The notes under the pieces are model-generated. The model was not told the DNA's origin. It saw only the letters and a list, made by a program, of their open reading frames with translations, and did not search any database. A DNA stretch of 64,000 nt, taken from NCBI RefSeq assembly GCF_024397915.1, contig NZ_CP073347.1, positions 4,774,001-4,838,000 on the forward strand. The letters are read 5' to 3'. Positions 40,777-49,114 of the stretch are shown here, in pieces; the stretch's first letter is position 1, and each line of letters begins with the position of its first letter. This DNA comes from Marinobacterium rhizophilum. Its GTDB lineage: Bacteria > Pseudomonadota > Gammaproteobacteria > Pseudomonadales > Balneatricaceae. The position numbers were made by a program, and so were the translations under genes.

Positions 40777-42059
40777 GCAGCACCTTCCATTTTCCGTGCA
40801 AACAGTTTGCGAAAGACGGGATAGATGTCAGAGGCTTCCTCGATCTGATGCATCGCAAAGGTATCCGGGTAGGCTTCGCGCACCCGTTCATATTCCAGCC
40901 AGAGGTTCTGGTGGGGACCTGTGGTGATCTCGACGTAGGCGTAATACTGCACGTGGGGCAGTACCCGGTTGACCAGTATCTGGCGGCAGGCATCGGAGTC
41001 GCCGTCCCAGTTGTCACCATCAGAGGCCTGGGCGACATAGATATTCCAGTCACCGGCGGGGTAGCGGTCGCGAATGACATCGCCGGACAGGGTCAGGGCG
41101 CTGGAAACGATGGTGCCACCGGTTTCGCGCGAGTAGAAAAACTCCTCTTCATCCACTTCCTTGGCGTGGGTGTGGTGGCGGATAAAGACCACTTCAATCT
41201 GTTTGTAGTTTCGGGTCAGGAACAGGTAGAGCAGTATAAAGAAACGCTTGGCCATGTCCTTGATGGCCTGTGTCATGGAGCCGGATACGTCCATCACGCA
41301 GAACATGACCGCCTTGCTGGACGGCACCGGGACACGCACCAGGTTGGTGAATTTGAGGTCAAAGTCGTCGATAAAGGGCAGTTTGCGGATCTTTTTCTCG
41401 AGTGCTTCGATTTCCGCCCGCAGGAGCGCACAGCGTTTGGCGTTTTCCGGATTGGTAGGGGCATCTTCCAGTGCCCAGAGTTCCTTTTTCAGCTCCCGTA
41501 CCTGGCGTCGCTCTTTGCCGGAAAGCGCGATACGTCTTGCGTGAGCGGCGCGCAGGGAGCGCACAATATGCAGTTTCTCCGGTGAGCCGGAGGTGGTAAA
41601 GCCCGCTCGCCGGGTTTCGGTCTGGGTGGCGTCGCGCAGTTTCTTTTTAACCATGTAGGGCAGCTCAAGGCCTTCAAACAGGAAGTCGAGAAACTCGTCC
41701 TGATTAATGTTGAAGGTGAACTCGTCCATGCCTTCACCCTGGTTGCTGGCCTTGCCCTTGCCGCTACCCCCGCCGCCACCGCCCTGGGGTCGGCGAAACT
41801 CATCCCCCTCCATGTATTCCTTGTTGCCCGGATAAATACGCTGGCGCTGGCCGCCATCACCATGATGAAAGATGGGCTCCGAGATGTCGCGATTGGGTAT
41901 CGTGACTTGCCCGCCCTGTTCTATATCCTTGATTGACCGCTGATTGACCGCTTCTTCCACCGCCCGCTTGATGTGCTTGCGGTAGCGACGCAGGAAGCGC
42001 TGCCGGTTCACGGTGCTCTTCTTCTTTGCGTTGAGCCGACGATCAATTATGTAACTCAT
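40773..42059 (-). CDS. yeaH: YeaH/YhbH family protein (DUF444)
   Basis: The roughly 428-residue protein has a basic N-terminus (SYIIDRRLNAKKKSTVNRQR), a glycine-rich linker (about residues 92-104) and a C-terminal von Willebrand A-like domain with the metal-binding DVSGSM and downstream acidic residues. It is the standard partner of PrkA and SpoVR. In E. coli yeaGH responds to nitrogen starvation and stress. I chose the ATG at 42059, the family start; a frame from 42092 adds 11 residues. Confidence 0.92.
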   Translation of the reverse strand: MSYIIDRRLNAKKKSTVNRQRFLRRYRKHIKRAVEEAVNQRSIKDIEQGGQVTIPNRDISEPIFHHGDGGQRQRIYPGNKEYMEGDEFRRPQGGGGGGSGKGKASNQGEGMDEFTFNINQDEFLDFLFEGLELPYMVKKKLRDATQTETRRAGFTTSGSPEKLHIVRSLRAAHARRIALSGKERRQVRELKKELWALEDAPTNPENAKRCALLRAEIEALEKKIRKLPFIDDFDLKFTNLVRVPVPSSKAVMFCVMDVSGSMTQAIKDMAKRFFILLYLFLTRNYKQIEVVFIRHHTHAKEVDEEEFFYSRETGGTIVSSALTLSGDVIRDRYPAGDWNIYVAQASDGDNWDGDSDACRQILVNRVLPHVQYYAYVEITTGPHQNLWLEYERVREAYPDTFAMHQIEEASDIYPVFRKLFARKMEGAA

Positions 42060-42166
42060 ACCCTGCTCCTTAGCCGGCGCCCCCTGCTGCACCGGTCATG
42101 GCGGTGGGCAGGGGGCGCCGAGCCCGTATGTGGGGCGACAGCAACCCGTAACGGCTTTGGGGCCTG

Positions 42167-44089
42167 CTACTGGGACTTACGTACGCGGATATACCATTCG
42201 CTCAGCAGGCGTACCTGCTTCTCAGTATAACCCCGGTTGATCATGCGTTTGACGAACTCGCCATGCTTGCGCTGATCGTCCGACGAAGCCTTGGCGTTGA
42301 AGGAAATGACCGGCAGAAGGTCCTCGGTATTGGAGAACATCTTCTTCTCGATCACGGTGCGCATTTTCTCGTAGCTCATCCAGGTAGGGTTATTGCCATT
42401 GTTGTTGGCCCGGGCACGCAGCACAAAATTGACCACCTCGTGGCGGAAGTCCTTGGGATTGCTGATACCCGCCGGCTTCTCGATTTTTTCCAGCTCTTCG
42501 TTGATCGCCTGGCGATCCAGAATATCGCCGGTTTCGGGGTCGCGGTATTCCTGATCCTGAATCCAGAAATCGGCGTAGGTGCAGTAGCGATCGAAGATGT
42601 TCTGGCCATATTCCGAGTAGGACTCGAGGTAGGCGGTCTGCACCTCCTTGCCAAGGAATTCGATGTACTTGGGTGCCACGAACTCTTTCAGGAAGCCGAT
42701 ATAGCGCTCCTGGGTTTCGGTCGGGAACTGCTGCTGCTCAATTTCCTTTTCCAGTACATAGAGCAGGTGTACCGGGTTGGCGGCAACCTCGGAGGGATCA
42801 AAGTTGAACACCTTGGACAGAATCTTGAATGCAAAGCGGGTGGAGAGGCCATTCATGCCTTCATCCACGCCGGCGGCGTCCTTGTACTCCTGCAGGGACT
42901 TGGCCTTGGGGTCCGTATCTTTCAGGTTCTCGCCGTCATAAATGCGCATCTTGGAATAGAGGCTGGAGTTTTCCGGGTCCTTTATGCGGGACAGGGTGGT
43001 GAACTGGGCCAGCATGTTAAGGGTGTCCGGCGCACAGGGCGCCTTGTTGAGCGAGCTGTTTTCCAGCAGTTTCTCGTAGATGCGGACTTCCTCGGAAACC
43101 CGGGTGCAGTAAGGCACCTTGACGATATAGACGCGGTCTATAAAGGCTTCGTTGGTCTTGTTGTTCTTGAATGTCTGCCATTCCGACTCGTTGGAATGCG
43201 CCATGACAATACCGTCATAGGGTATGGCGCCCATGCCCTCGGTACTGTTGTAGTTGCTTTCCTGGGTGGCTGTCAGTAACGGGTGCAGCACCTTGATCGG
43301 TGCCTTGAACATTTCGACGAACTCCATCATGCCCTGGTTCGCCCGGCACAGCGCACCGGAAAAACTGTAGGCATCCGGGTCGTGCTGCGGGAATTCTTCC
43401 AGTTTGCGTATATCCACCTTGCCCACCAGGCTGGAAATATCCTGGTTGTTCTCATCACCAGGCTCGGTCTTGGCCAGAGCGATCTGGTTCAGAATGGAGG
43501 GATAGAGCTTGACCACCCGGAACTGGCTGATGTCGCCGCCGAACTCTTTCAGGCGCTTCACGGCCCAGGGGGACATGATGCCCTTGATGTAGCGCCGTGG
43601 AATACCAAACTCCTGTTCCAGGATTTCACTGTCTTCGTCCGGGTTGAACAACCCGAGAGGGGATTCGAATACCGGAGAACCCTTGATGGCATAAAAGTGC
43701 ACGTGCTCCATCAGGTGCTTGAGCTTTTCCGCCAGGGACGACTTGCCGCCGCCGACAGGCCCGAGCAGGTACAGAATCTGTTTGCGTTCTTCCAGGCCCT
43801 GGGCGGCGTGCTTGAAGTAAGAGACGATATTTTCGATCGCTTCTTCCATGCCGTAAAATTCGTTGAAGGCTGGATAGCGTTTGATGACCTTGTTGGAAAA
43901 TATGCGGCTTAGACGCGAGTCGCGGGAGGTGTCTATGGATTCTGGCTGGCCGATAGCCTGGAGCATGCGTTCGGCTGCACTGGCATAGGCCGTTGGGTCT
44001 TCCTTGCACAGAGCAAGGTACTCCTGCAGGCTCATTTCTTCCTGCTGCGTCGCGGAATAACGCGCTTTGAAGTGCTCAAAAATACTCAT
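42167..44089 (-). CDS. prkA: Serine protein kinase PrkA (YeaG)
   Basis: This 640-residue AAA-like kinase (E. coli YeaG has 644) has the P-loop GPVGGGKSSL at about residues 110-119, the DDGIVMAHSNESEW-like block seen as YDGIVMAHSNESEW, and a C-terminal kinase-like domain. PrkA phosphorylates substrates during stress and sporulation in other bacteria; its targets here are unknown. The ATG at 44089 is the family start, and a 29-residue upstream extension is disregarded. The prkA-yeaH-spoVR order is conserved across many proteobacteria. Confidence 0.95.
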   Translation of the reverse strand: MSIFEHFKARYSATQQEEMSLQEYLALCKEDPTAYASAAERMLQAIGQPESIDTSRDSRLSRIFSNKVIKRYPAFNEFYGMEEAIENIVSYFKHAAQGLEERKQILYLLGPVGGGKSSLAEKLKHLMEHVHFYAIKGSPVFESPLGLFNPDEDSEILEQEFGIPRRYIKGIMSPWAVKRLKEFGGDISQFRVVKLYPSILNQIALAKTEPGDENNQDISSLVGKVDIRKLEEFPQHDPDAYSFSGALCRANQGMMEFVEMFKAPIKVLHPLLTATQESNYNSTEGMGAIPYDGIVMAHSNESEWQTFKNNKTNEAFIDRVYIVKVPYCTRVSEEVRIYEKLLENSSLNKAPCAPDTLNMLAQFTTLSRIKDPENSSLYSKMRIYDGENLKDTDPKAKSLQEYKDAAGVDEGMNGLSTRFAFKILSKVFNFDPSEVAANPVHLLYVLEKEIEQQQFPTETQERYIGFLKEFVAPKYIEFLGKEVQTAYLESYSEYGQNIFDRYCTYADFWIQDQEYRDPETGDILDRQAINEELEKIEKPAGISNPKDFRHEVVNFVLRARANNNGNNPTWMSYEKMRTVIEKKMFSNTEDLLPVISFNAKASSDDQRKHGEFVKRMINRGYTEKQVRLLSEWYIRVRKSQ

Positions 44090-44317
44090 ATCGGCTACCT
44101 TCTCTGTCTTCATTACCACTTGATTGGTAAGGTTTTTAGTCGTTTGACCGGTCCTGTTTGCCTGTTGTTGATTCAAGTGTAGCCCACCTTTGGTGTGCTG
44201 GTGGATGTTCCTGTCAAATTAGCCCGACGCCCTGGTGTCACCCCTTTGATAACGCCGCCTGGAGCAAGTTCAGGATCGGCCAAAAACACTTTCAGACGCG
44301 CTGGTGTATTTATGTTA

Positions 44318-44333
44318 AGCAGGAATCGGGCCA
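44318..44333 (-). promoter_or_regulatory. Candidate sigma-54 promoter upstream of prkA
   Basis: Read on the minus strand the site is TGGCCCGATTCCTGCT. This fits TGGCACG-N4-TTGCW with two mismatches, and the invariant GG and GC are ten bases apart as required. It lies about 230 bases before prkA, leaving a long leader. E. coli yeaG is reported to be sigma-54 dependent, which supports the idea. The rest of the 44090-44534 gap holds no gene. Confidence 0.5.
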
Positions 44334-44534
44334 GTCTTTGGGGCTGGTGCCAGGCCCGTCGACTTGATATCTCGTGCAGGCCATTTGACCCTCGATGGCA
44401 GACGACAAAGCTGCTGCTTTGGTGGTGCCTTGGCGTTGTACGGCATGCTGCCTGGGACGGTTCAGCTGCTGGTTGATGAAAAATGCAACACCGGCCAGGC
44501 AGCCTGCTCTCATGCTGCGACGGCCCATGGCGCG

Positions 44535-45602
44535 CTACTGCGCAGTCGCGATGGAGGTACTGCAGTTGCCACCAGCCTGGCCTGCGGCCGCGATTATGGC
44601 TTCAGCCCGCTGGTCTGCCAGCAGGCTGGTGGCGGTATCCAGCGCATCGGCCTGCTTGAACAGTGCCTGTAGCTCTGCGCCTATGCTGTGGACCTTGGTG
44701 CTGATCTGCTGCGCGGAGGCCCGGGCATGATTGAGGGCGACAAAGATCAGGCCGCCTGCGTTGATCAGGTAGTCAGGGGCATACAGAATGCCGCGCCGGT
44801 GCAGCATGTCACCGTGGCGCGCTTCGGCCAGCTGGTTATTGGCCGAACCCGCGATTATGCTGCAGCGCAACTGCGGGATGCTGTCGTCATTGAGAATGGC
44901 GCCGAGGCCGCAGGGGCTGAAAACGTCGGCGTCTAGCCGATAGATTTCATTCACCTCGACACGCCGGGCGCCGAAAGCCTGCACGGCACGGGTGCAGCGC
45001 TGGTCATCCAGGTCGCACACGCTGAGTCGGGCACCGGCGCCGTGCAGCAGCCTGGCCACTTCGAAGCCGACATGGCCAAGCCCCTGCAACGCAACCCGAA
45101 CGCCGCACAGGGACTGGCGCCCGAGCCTGTGACGCACCGCACAGCCGATGCCCTCGAAGACGCCCTGGGCGGTGGAAGGCGACGGGTTGCCGGTGCGGCT
45201 GGTGCAACTGACCCAGTGGGTGCGGGTGGCAATGGCATCCATGTCCTGCACCTGGGTACCGCTGTCCATGGCGGTGATGTAGCGCCCACCGAGATTGTCG
45301 ATAAAGCCCCCAAAGGCGGCCATGAGCGCACGGCGGTTATAGCCTTGCGGTGGCTGCATGATGACCGCCTTGCCACCCCCGTGGGGCAGGCCGGCCAAAG
45401 CGGCCTTGTAACTCATGCCTCGGGCGAGGCGAATGGCATCGGTAATGGCGTCCGTATCGCTGTCATAGGGGATGAACCGGCAGCCACCAATTGCAGGGCC
45501 CAGGGTGGTCGAATGGATGGCGATAATGGCCCGCAGCCCGGTGGCTGGGTCGGCGGCGAAATGAAGGTCCTGCAGTCCTGTGCTTTCCATCTGTGCGAAC
45601 AT
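44535..45602 (-). CDS. Glu/Leu/Phe/Val dehydrogenase (leucine dehydrogenase type)
   Basis: The roughly 355-residue enzyme oxidatively deaminates an amino acid with NAD. The catalytic lysine is Lys78 in LPHGGGKAVIMQP, a second active-site block is AMDSGTQVQDMDAIATRTHWV, and the Rossmann turn is QGLGHVGFEVA. Length and pattern favour leucine/valine or phenylalanine dehydrogenase over glutamate dehydrogenase. The ATG at 45602 has GGAGG eight bases upstream, so the 30-residue extension is not used. It has a lone position with no obvious pathway partners. Confidence 0.9.
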   Translation of the reverse strand: MFAQMESTGLQDLHFAADPATGLRAIIAIHSTTLGPAIGGCRFIPYDSDTDAITDAIRLARGMSYKAALAGLPHGGGKAVIMQPPQGYNRRALMAAFGGFIDNLGGRYITAMDSGTQVQDMDAIATRTHWVSCTSRTGNPSPSTAQGVFEGIGCAVRHRLGRQSLCGVRVALQGLGHVGFEVARLLHGAGARLSVCDLDDQRCTRAVQAFGARRVEVNEIYRLDADVFSPCGLGAILNDDSIPQLRCSIIAGSANNQLAEARHGDMLHRRGILYAPDYLINAGGLIFVALNHARASAQQISTKVHSIGAELQALFKQADALDTATSLLADQRAEAIIAAAGQAGGNCSTSIATAQ

Positions 45603-45810
45603 GACCTGATCCTCCGTGCATCGCCCCGGGGGCGGTGCTCTGAGCGGTTTTTTGCGTGGGCGACTTGGAACCCGATACCTTTTGGATAGCACAGGTTTTA
45701 CGAAAGTTCAGGCAAGAAATTTAAATAAGTATTTGATTTTGCAGGTGCGTAACCCCTAGTCGACAGCGCTGGCGGGGGCTGTGGCGACTTTCCCTGGGCG
45801 CGCACTGAAA

Positions 45811-45831
45811 CAGGCCCTGAGGCAGGGCCTG
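45811..45831. repeat. Inverted repeat between the TPR and dehydrogenase genes
   Basis: CAGGCCCT (45811-45818) and AGGGCCTG (45824-45831) form an 8-bp stem with a five-base loop. It lies 47 bases after the TPR gene stop on the minus strand and may act as its terminator, although only TTTC follows. Confidence 0.55.
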
Positions 45832-45877
45832 GGTGGCAGCAGCGGCGTCTTGCATGGCTGGTCGAAGCGCAGAGGCG

Positions 45878-46957
45878 CTATTTCACAGGCTGTTCTTTGC
45901 TGATCAGCCAGCGGGAATCAATCCGAATCAGGCTGAGCTCGCGCTTTACAGTGCCACCCTGTGCAGGGGGCTGCGGGCCCGCCTGCAGCATGACCTTGAC
46001 CCAGTCCGGCGTCATGACCGCCAGCTCATAGGCCTGCAGCTGCAGTGCCGGTGTGGGCGTCGCCAGTGACTGCAGCCACTCTGTGTGCGCAATATTGCCG
46101 TCCGGGCTGAAGCCCGGAATATAAAGCGCCGCACGCTGCTCGAGCGTCATCGCCGGGCTCTTTGCCCAGGCTTCCAGGGCCTGCCCCACGTCAGCGGTTA
46201 TCGAGCTGGCGTCGTCTGCATCGAGGCCAGCCTCCAGCATGTCGAGCCGCGGTGCCGGTCGCGACCGGCCGAGCCCCAGGGCATCGCTGTAGGTGCTTTT
46301 GGACAGTTCGGCATACAGGTTGCGCAGGTTGGCGTGGATGCGGGCGTAGTGTGGATGGGTCGCAAGAGCCTGCTGCAGCTGATCGATGGCGTCGCTGTAC
46401 TGGCGTGATTCAGCCAGCATGACCCCCAGGTTGTTGTAGGCCTCGGGGCGGTCGGGATAGAGCTCGATCAGCTGCATCAGCTCGGTCTGGGCGTGCTGAT
46501 GGAAGCCCTGGCGGTACAGCGCCTGGGCGTCATTCAGTACCAGGCGGTAGCGGGCATCGGCCTGCAGCCTGGGCAGTGGCGGGGCGGGGGCGGGTTCCGC
46601 TGGAGCTGCAGTGGCCACGGGGGGGCTGAGAAGGATATCGGATTCGTCGGTGTTGCTGTTGCTGTCGGCATGCTCGTCCTTTTCGCTGTTGAGCCAGCTT
46701 TTTATCTCGGCAAGTTCCGCGTACAGCGCATCATCTTCTATCGTGCCGCTGCGCCCCGGGGCTGTCGCTGCAGCAGCGGTAGTGGCTGGCACGGCGGCAT
46801 CGCAGCTGAAGGATTCCGCATTGCCGCTGCGAAGGCAGTAGGGTGAGTCGGGCCTGGCAATGTCTTGCTGCGCCTGGCGGCTGCTGCAACCCGCCAGGGT
46901 TGTGGCCAGCAGGATACCGAACATCAGGGGCTTGATACCGAGTCGTTCCGAATGCAT
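45878..46957 (-). CDS. TPR-containing lipoprotein
   Basis: The roughly 359-residue product has a lipoprotein signal with lipobox LAGC (Cys24) after a hydrophobic stretch, so it should be membrane-anchored. A Pro/Ala-rich linker (about 100-128) precedes tetratricopeptide repeats (YNNLGVMLAESRQYSDAIDQLQQALATHP, about 177-205). The C-terminal part has no clear family. I chose the ATG at 46957, since the ATG at 46969 lies directly against the AAAGGAG site. The function is unknown; TPR lipoproteins often scaffold envelope complexes. Confidence 0.78.
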   Translation of the reverse strand: MHSERLGIKPLMFGILLATTLAGCSSRQAQQDIARPDSPYCLRSGNAESFSCDAAVPATTAAAATAPGRSGTIEDDALYAELAEIKSWLNSEKDEHADSNSNTDESDILLSPPVATAAPAEPAPAPPLPRLQADARYRLVLNDAQALYRQGFHQHAQTELMQLIELYPDRPEAYNNLGVMLAESRQYSDAIDQLQQALATHPHYARIHANLRNLYAELSKSTYSDALGLGRSRPAPRLDMLEAGLDADDASSITADVGQALEAWAKSPAMTLEQRAALYIPGFSPDGNIAHTEWLQSLATPTPALQLQAYELAVMTPDWVKVMLQAGPQPPAQGGTVKRELSLIRIDSRWLISKEQPVK

Positions 46958-47053
46958 AGGTCGATCCATCTCCTTTGGGTAGCCATTGCCGCACGGCGGG
47001 ACGCTGTTTAAAAACGACCCGCGTTGCTATCGTCAGTGCTGTTCAGCAAGCTG

Positions 47054-47668
47054 CTAGTGCTGGGCACCGGACAATACCAGACCTGCACCAATCAGCGCGC
47101 TGCCGGTGATCCGGTTCTGGGTTCTGCGTGCCCGGGCGTTCTGCATCAGGTGTCGCAGCCTCGAGGCCAGCAGGCTGTAGCCGGTCATGACGCACCAGTC
47201 GACGGTGACCAGGGTGGCGCCGATAATCAGCAATTGTGGGAACTGTGGCTGTGCAGGATCCAGGAACTGTGGAATGAGCGCGATCAGGAAAACCAGCCCC
47301 TTGGGGTTGGTGATATTGATCAGAAGGCTTTGGCCAAAGGCACGGCGCCAGCCGCACAGCTGCCCCTGATCCAGGGTTAGCTCAGCCCGGTCACGCCATT
47401 TCTGGATGCCAAGCCAGACCAGGTAGGTGACACCTATCCATTTGATAACACTGAACAGGGTGACCGAGGCCGCGATCAGGCTGCCCAGCCCGACGCCGAC
47501 GATGATGATCTGGATACCATAGCCACTGATGAGCCCGAGGATGGCCGGCTGCGCGCGCGTGCAGCCCTGGCTCAGGCCATAGCTCATGGCGGTAACGGCG
47601 CCGGCTCCCGGCGACAGACTGATCAGGGTAGCGGCGGCCAGCAGCGTCAGCCAGATAGTAAACGTCAT
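47054..47668 (-). CDS. LysE/RhtB-family amino-acid exporter
   Basis: This 204-residue membrane protein has about six hydrophobic segments. It begins WLTLLAAATLISLSPGAGAVTAMSYGLSQG (residues 6-35), the RhtB-family start with SPGAG, and has INITNPKGLVFLIALIPQF (about 117-135). It should export an amino acid or homoserine lactone-like metabolite. It is distinct from argO in this window and has no divergent regulator. Confidence 0.88.
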   Translation of the reverse strand: MTFTIWLTLLAAATLISLSPGAGAVTAMSYGLSQGCTRAQPAILGLISGYGIQIIIVGVGLGSLIAASVTLFSVIKWIGVTYLVWLGIQKWRDRAELTLDQGQLCGWRRAFGQSLLINITNPKGLVFLIALIPQFLDPAQPQFPQLLIIGATLVTVDWCVMTGYSLLASRLRHLMQNARARRTQNRITGSALIGAGLVLSGAQH

Positions 47669-47741
47669 GATGCTTCCTTCTCGGGTGAACCTGTGCTCGG
47701 CCTGGGCCGGGCGCAGGGCGCGGCTGTCAGGATTCCATCTA

Positions 47742-47778
47742 TCTTAAAACAAAAACAGCCACCCGTAGGCAGCTGTTT
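47742..47778 (-). terminator. Terminator after purD (minus strand)
   Basis: On the minus strand AAACAGC (47778-47772) and GCTGTTT (47759-47753) form a 7-bp stem followed by TTGTTTT. It lies 25 bases beyond the purD stop. Confidence 0.75.
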
Positions 47779-47803
47779 ATAGGCTTTCAGTAGCGTGGTG
47801 ACG

Positions 47804-49096
47804 CTACTCGGCCTGTGCCTGCTCGCGTGCAATGGCGCGGTACGCGATATCGGTACGATAGTAGGCATTGTCCCAGCTGACCTGCTTCAGCAAGTCGTAG
47901 GCCCGCTGCTGGGCATCGGTGACAGTATCCCCGAGGGCTGTTACGCAGAGTACCCGGCCACCGGCGGTAACCACCTGGCCGTCACGCAGGGCGGTACCGG
48001 CGTGAAACACCTTGCTGCCGTCCGGCGCCTGGGCCGGCTCGGTGATGACATCGCCCTTGCGGTAGTCACCGGGGTAACCGCCGGCGGCCATGACGACACC
48101 CACGGCGGGGCGCGGGTCCCACTCGATGCTGACCTGGTCCAGGCGGCGCTCAATGGCCGCCAGGCACAGATCCGCCAGGCTGGACTTGAGCCGCAGCATG
48201 ATGGGCTGGGTCTCGGGGTCGCCAAAGCGGCAGTTGTACTCGATGACCTTGGGCGTGCCGTCGGCCATGATCATGAGGCCGGCATAGAGGAAACCGGTGT
48301 ACTCGTTGCCTTCCGCCGCCATGCCGCGCACCGTCGGCATGATGACCTCGTCCATGGCGCGCTGGTGGATCTCGGGCGTCACCACGGGGGCGGGTGAATA
48401 GGCACCCATGCCGCCGGTGTTGGGGCCGGTATCACCATCGCCAACACGCTTGTGATCCTGGCTGGTGGCCATGGCGAGGACGTTTTCACCGTCCACCATG
48501 ACAATAAAGGAGGCTTCTTCGCCATCGAGGAATTCCTCGATCACGACGCGGCTGCCGGCGTTGCCAAAGGCATTGCCTGCCAGCATGTCACGGATGGCGT
48601 CTTCGGCCTCTGCCAGCGTCATGGCGACGATAACGCCCTTGCCGGCGGCAAGGCCGTCGGCCTTGACGACAATGGGTGCACCTTTTTCGCGCACATAGGC
48701 CAGGGCTGGCTCTATTTCGGTGAAGTTCTGGTATTCGCCGGTTGGAATACGGTGACGCGCCAGGAAGTCCTTGGTGAAGGCCTTGGAGCCCTCGAGCTGC
48801 GCGGCGGCGGCGCTGGGGCCGAAAATGGCCAGGCCTTCGGCGCGAAAGCGATCGACAACGCCTGCGACCAGCGGTGCTTCCGGGCCAACGATGGTCAGGT
48901 CGATGGCGCCCTGGTGGGCAAAGGCCACCAGCGCATCCAGATCCATGACATCGATGGCGATGTTTTCGAGCTTGGCTTCGTTGGCAGTGGCGGCATTGCC
49001 GGGTGCCACGAAAACTTTCTCGACACCGCTGTCGCGTGCAACGCTCCAGGCCAGGGCGTGTTCGCGCCCGCCGGAGCCGATGATCAATACTTTCAT
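47804..49096 (-). CDS. purD: Phosphoribosylamine-glycine ligase
   Basis: This 430-residue ATP-grasp enzyme makes glycinamide ribonucleotide, the second step of purine synthesis. The N-terminus is MKVLIIGSGGREHALAW; the nucleotide site shows VKADGLAAGKGVIVA (about residue 140) and FDGEEASF-like DGEEASFIVMVDG, with DPETQPIMLRL in the catalytic part. The ATG at 49096 is the family start. It ends the dusB-fis-purH-purD run, 18 bases after purH. Confidence 0.96.
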   Translation of the reverse strand: MKVLIIGSGGREHALAWSVARDSGVEKVFVAPGNAATANEAKLENIAIDVMDLDALVAFAHQGAIDLTIVGPEAPLVAGVVDRFRAEGLAIFGPSAAAAQLEGSKAFTKDFLARHRIPTGEYQNFTEIEPALAYVREKGAPIVVKADGLAAGKGVIVAMTLAEAEDAIRDMLAGNAFGNAGSRVVIEEFLDGEEASFIVMVDGENVLAMATSQDHKRVGDGDTGPNTGGMGAYSPAPVVTPEIHQRAMDEVIMPTVRGMAAEGNEYTGFLYAGLMIMADGTPKVIEYNCRFGDPETQPIMLRLKSSLADLCLAAIERRLDQVSIEWDPRPAVGVVMAAGGYPGDYRKGDVITEPAQAPDGSKVFHAGTALRDGQVVTAGGRVLCVTALGDTVTDAQQRAYDLLKQVSWDNAYYRTDIAYRAIAREQAQAE

Positions 49097-49114
49097 GGAA
49101 TCTCCTCGCACGCC

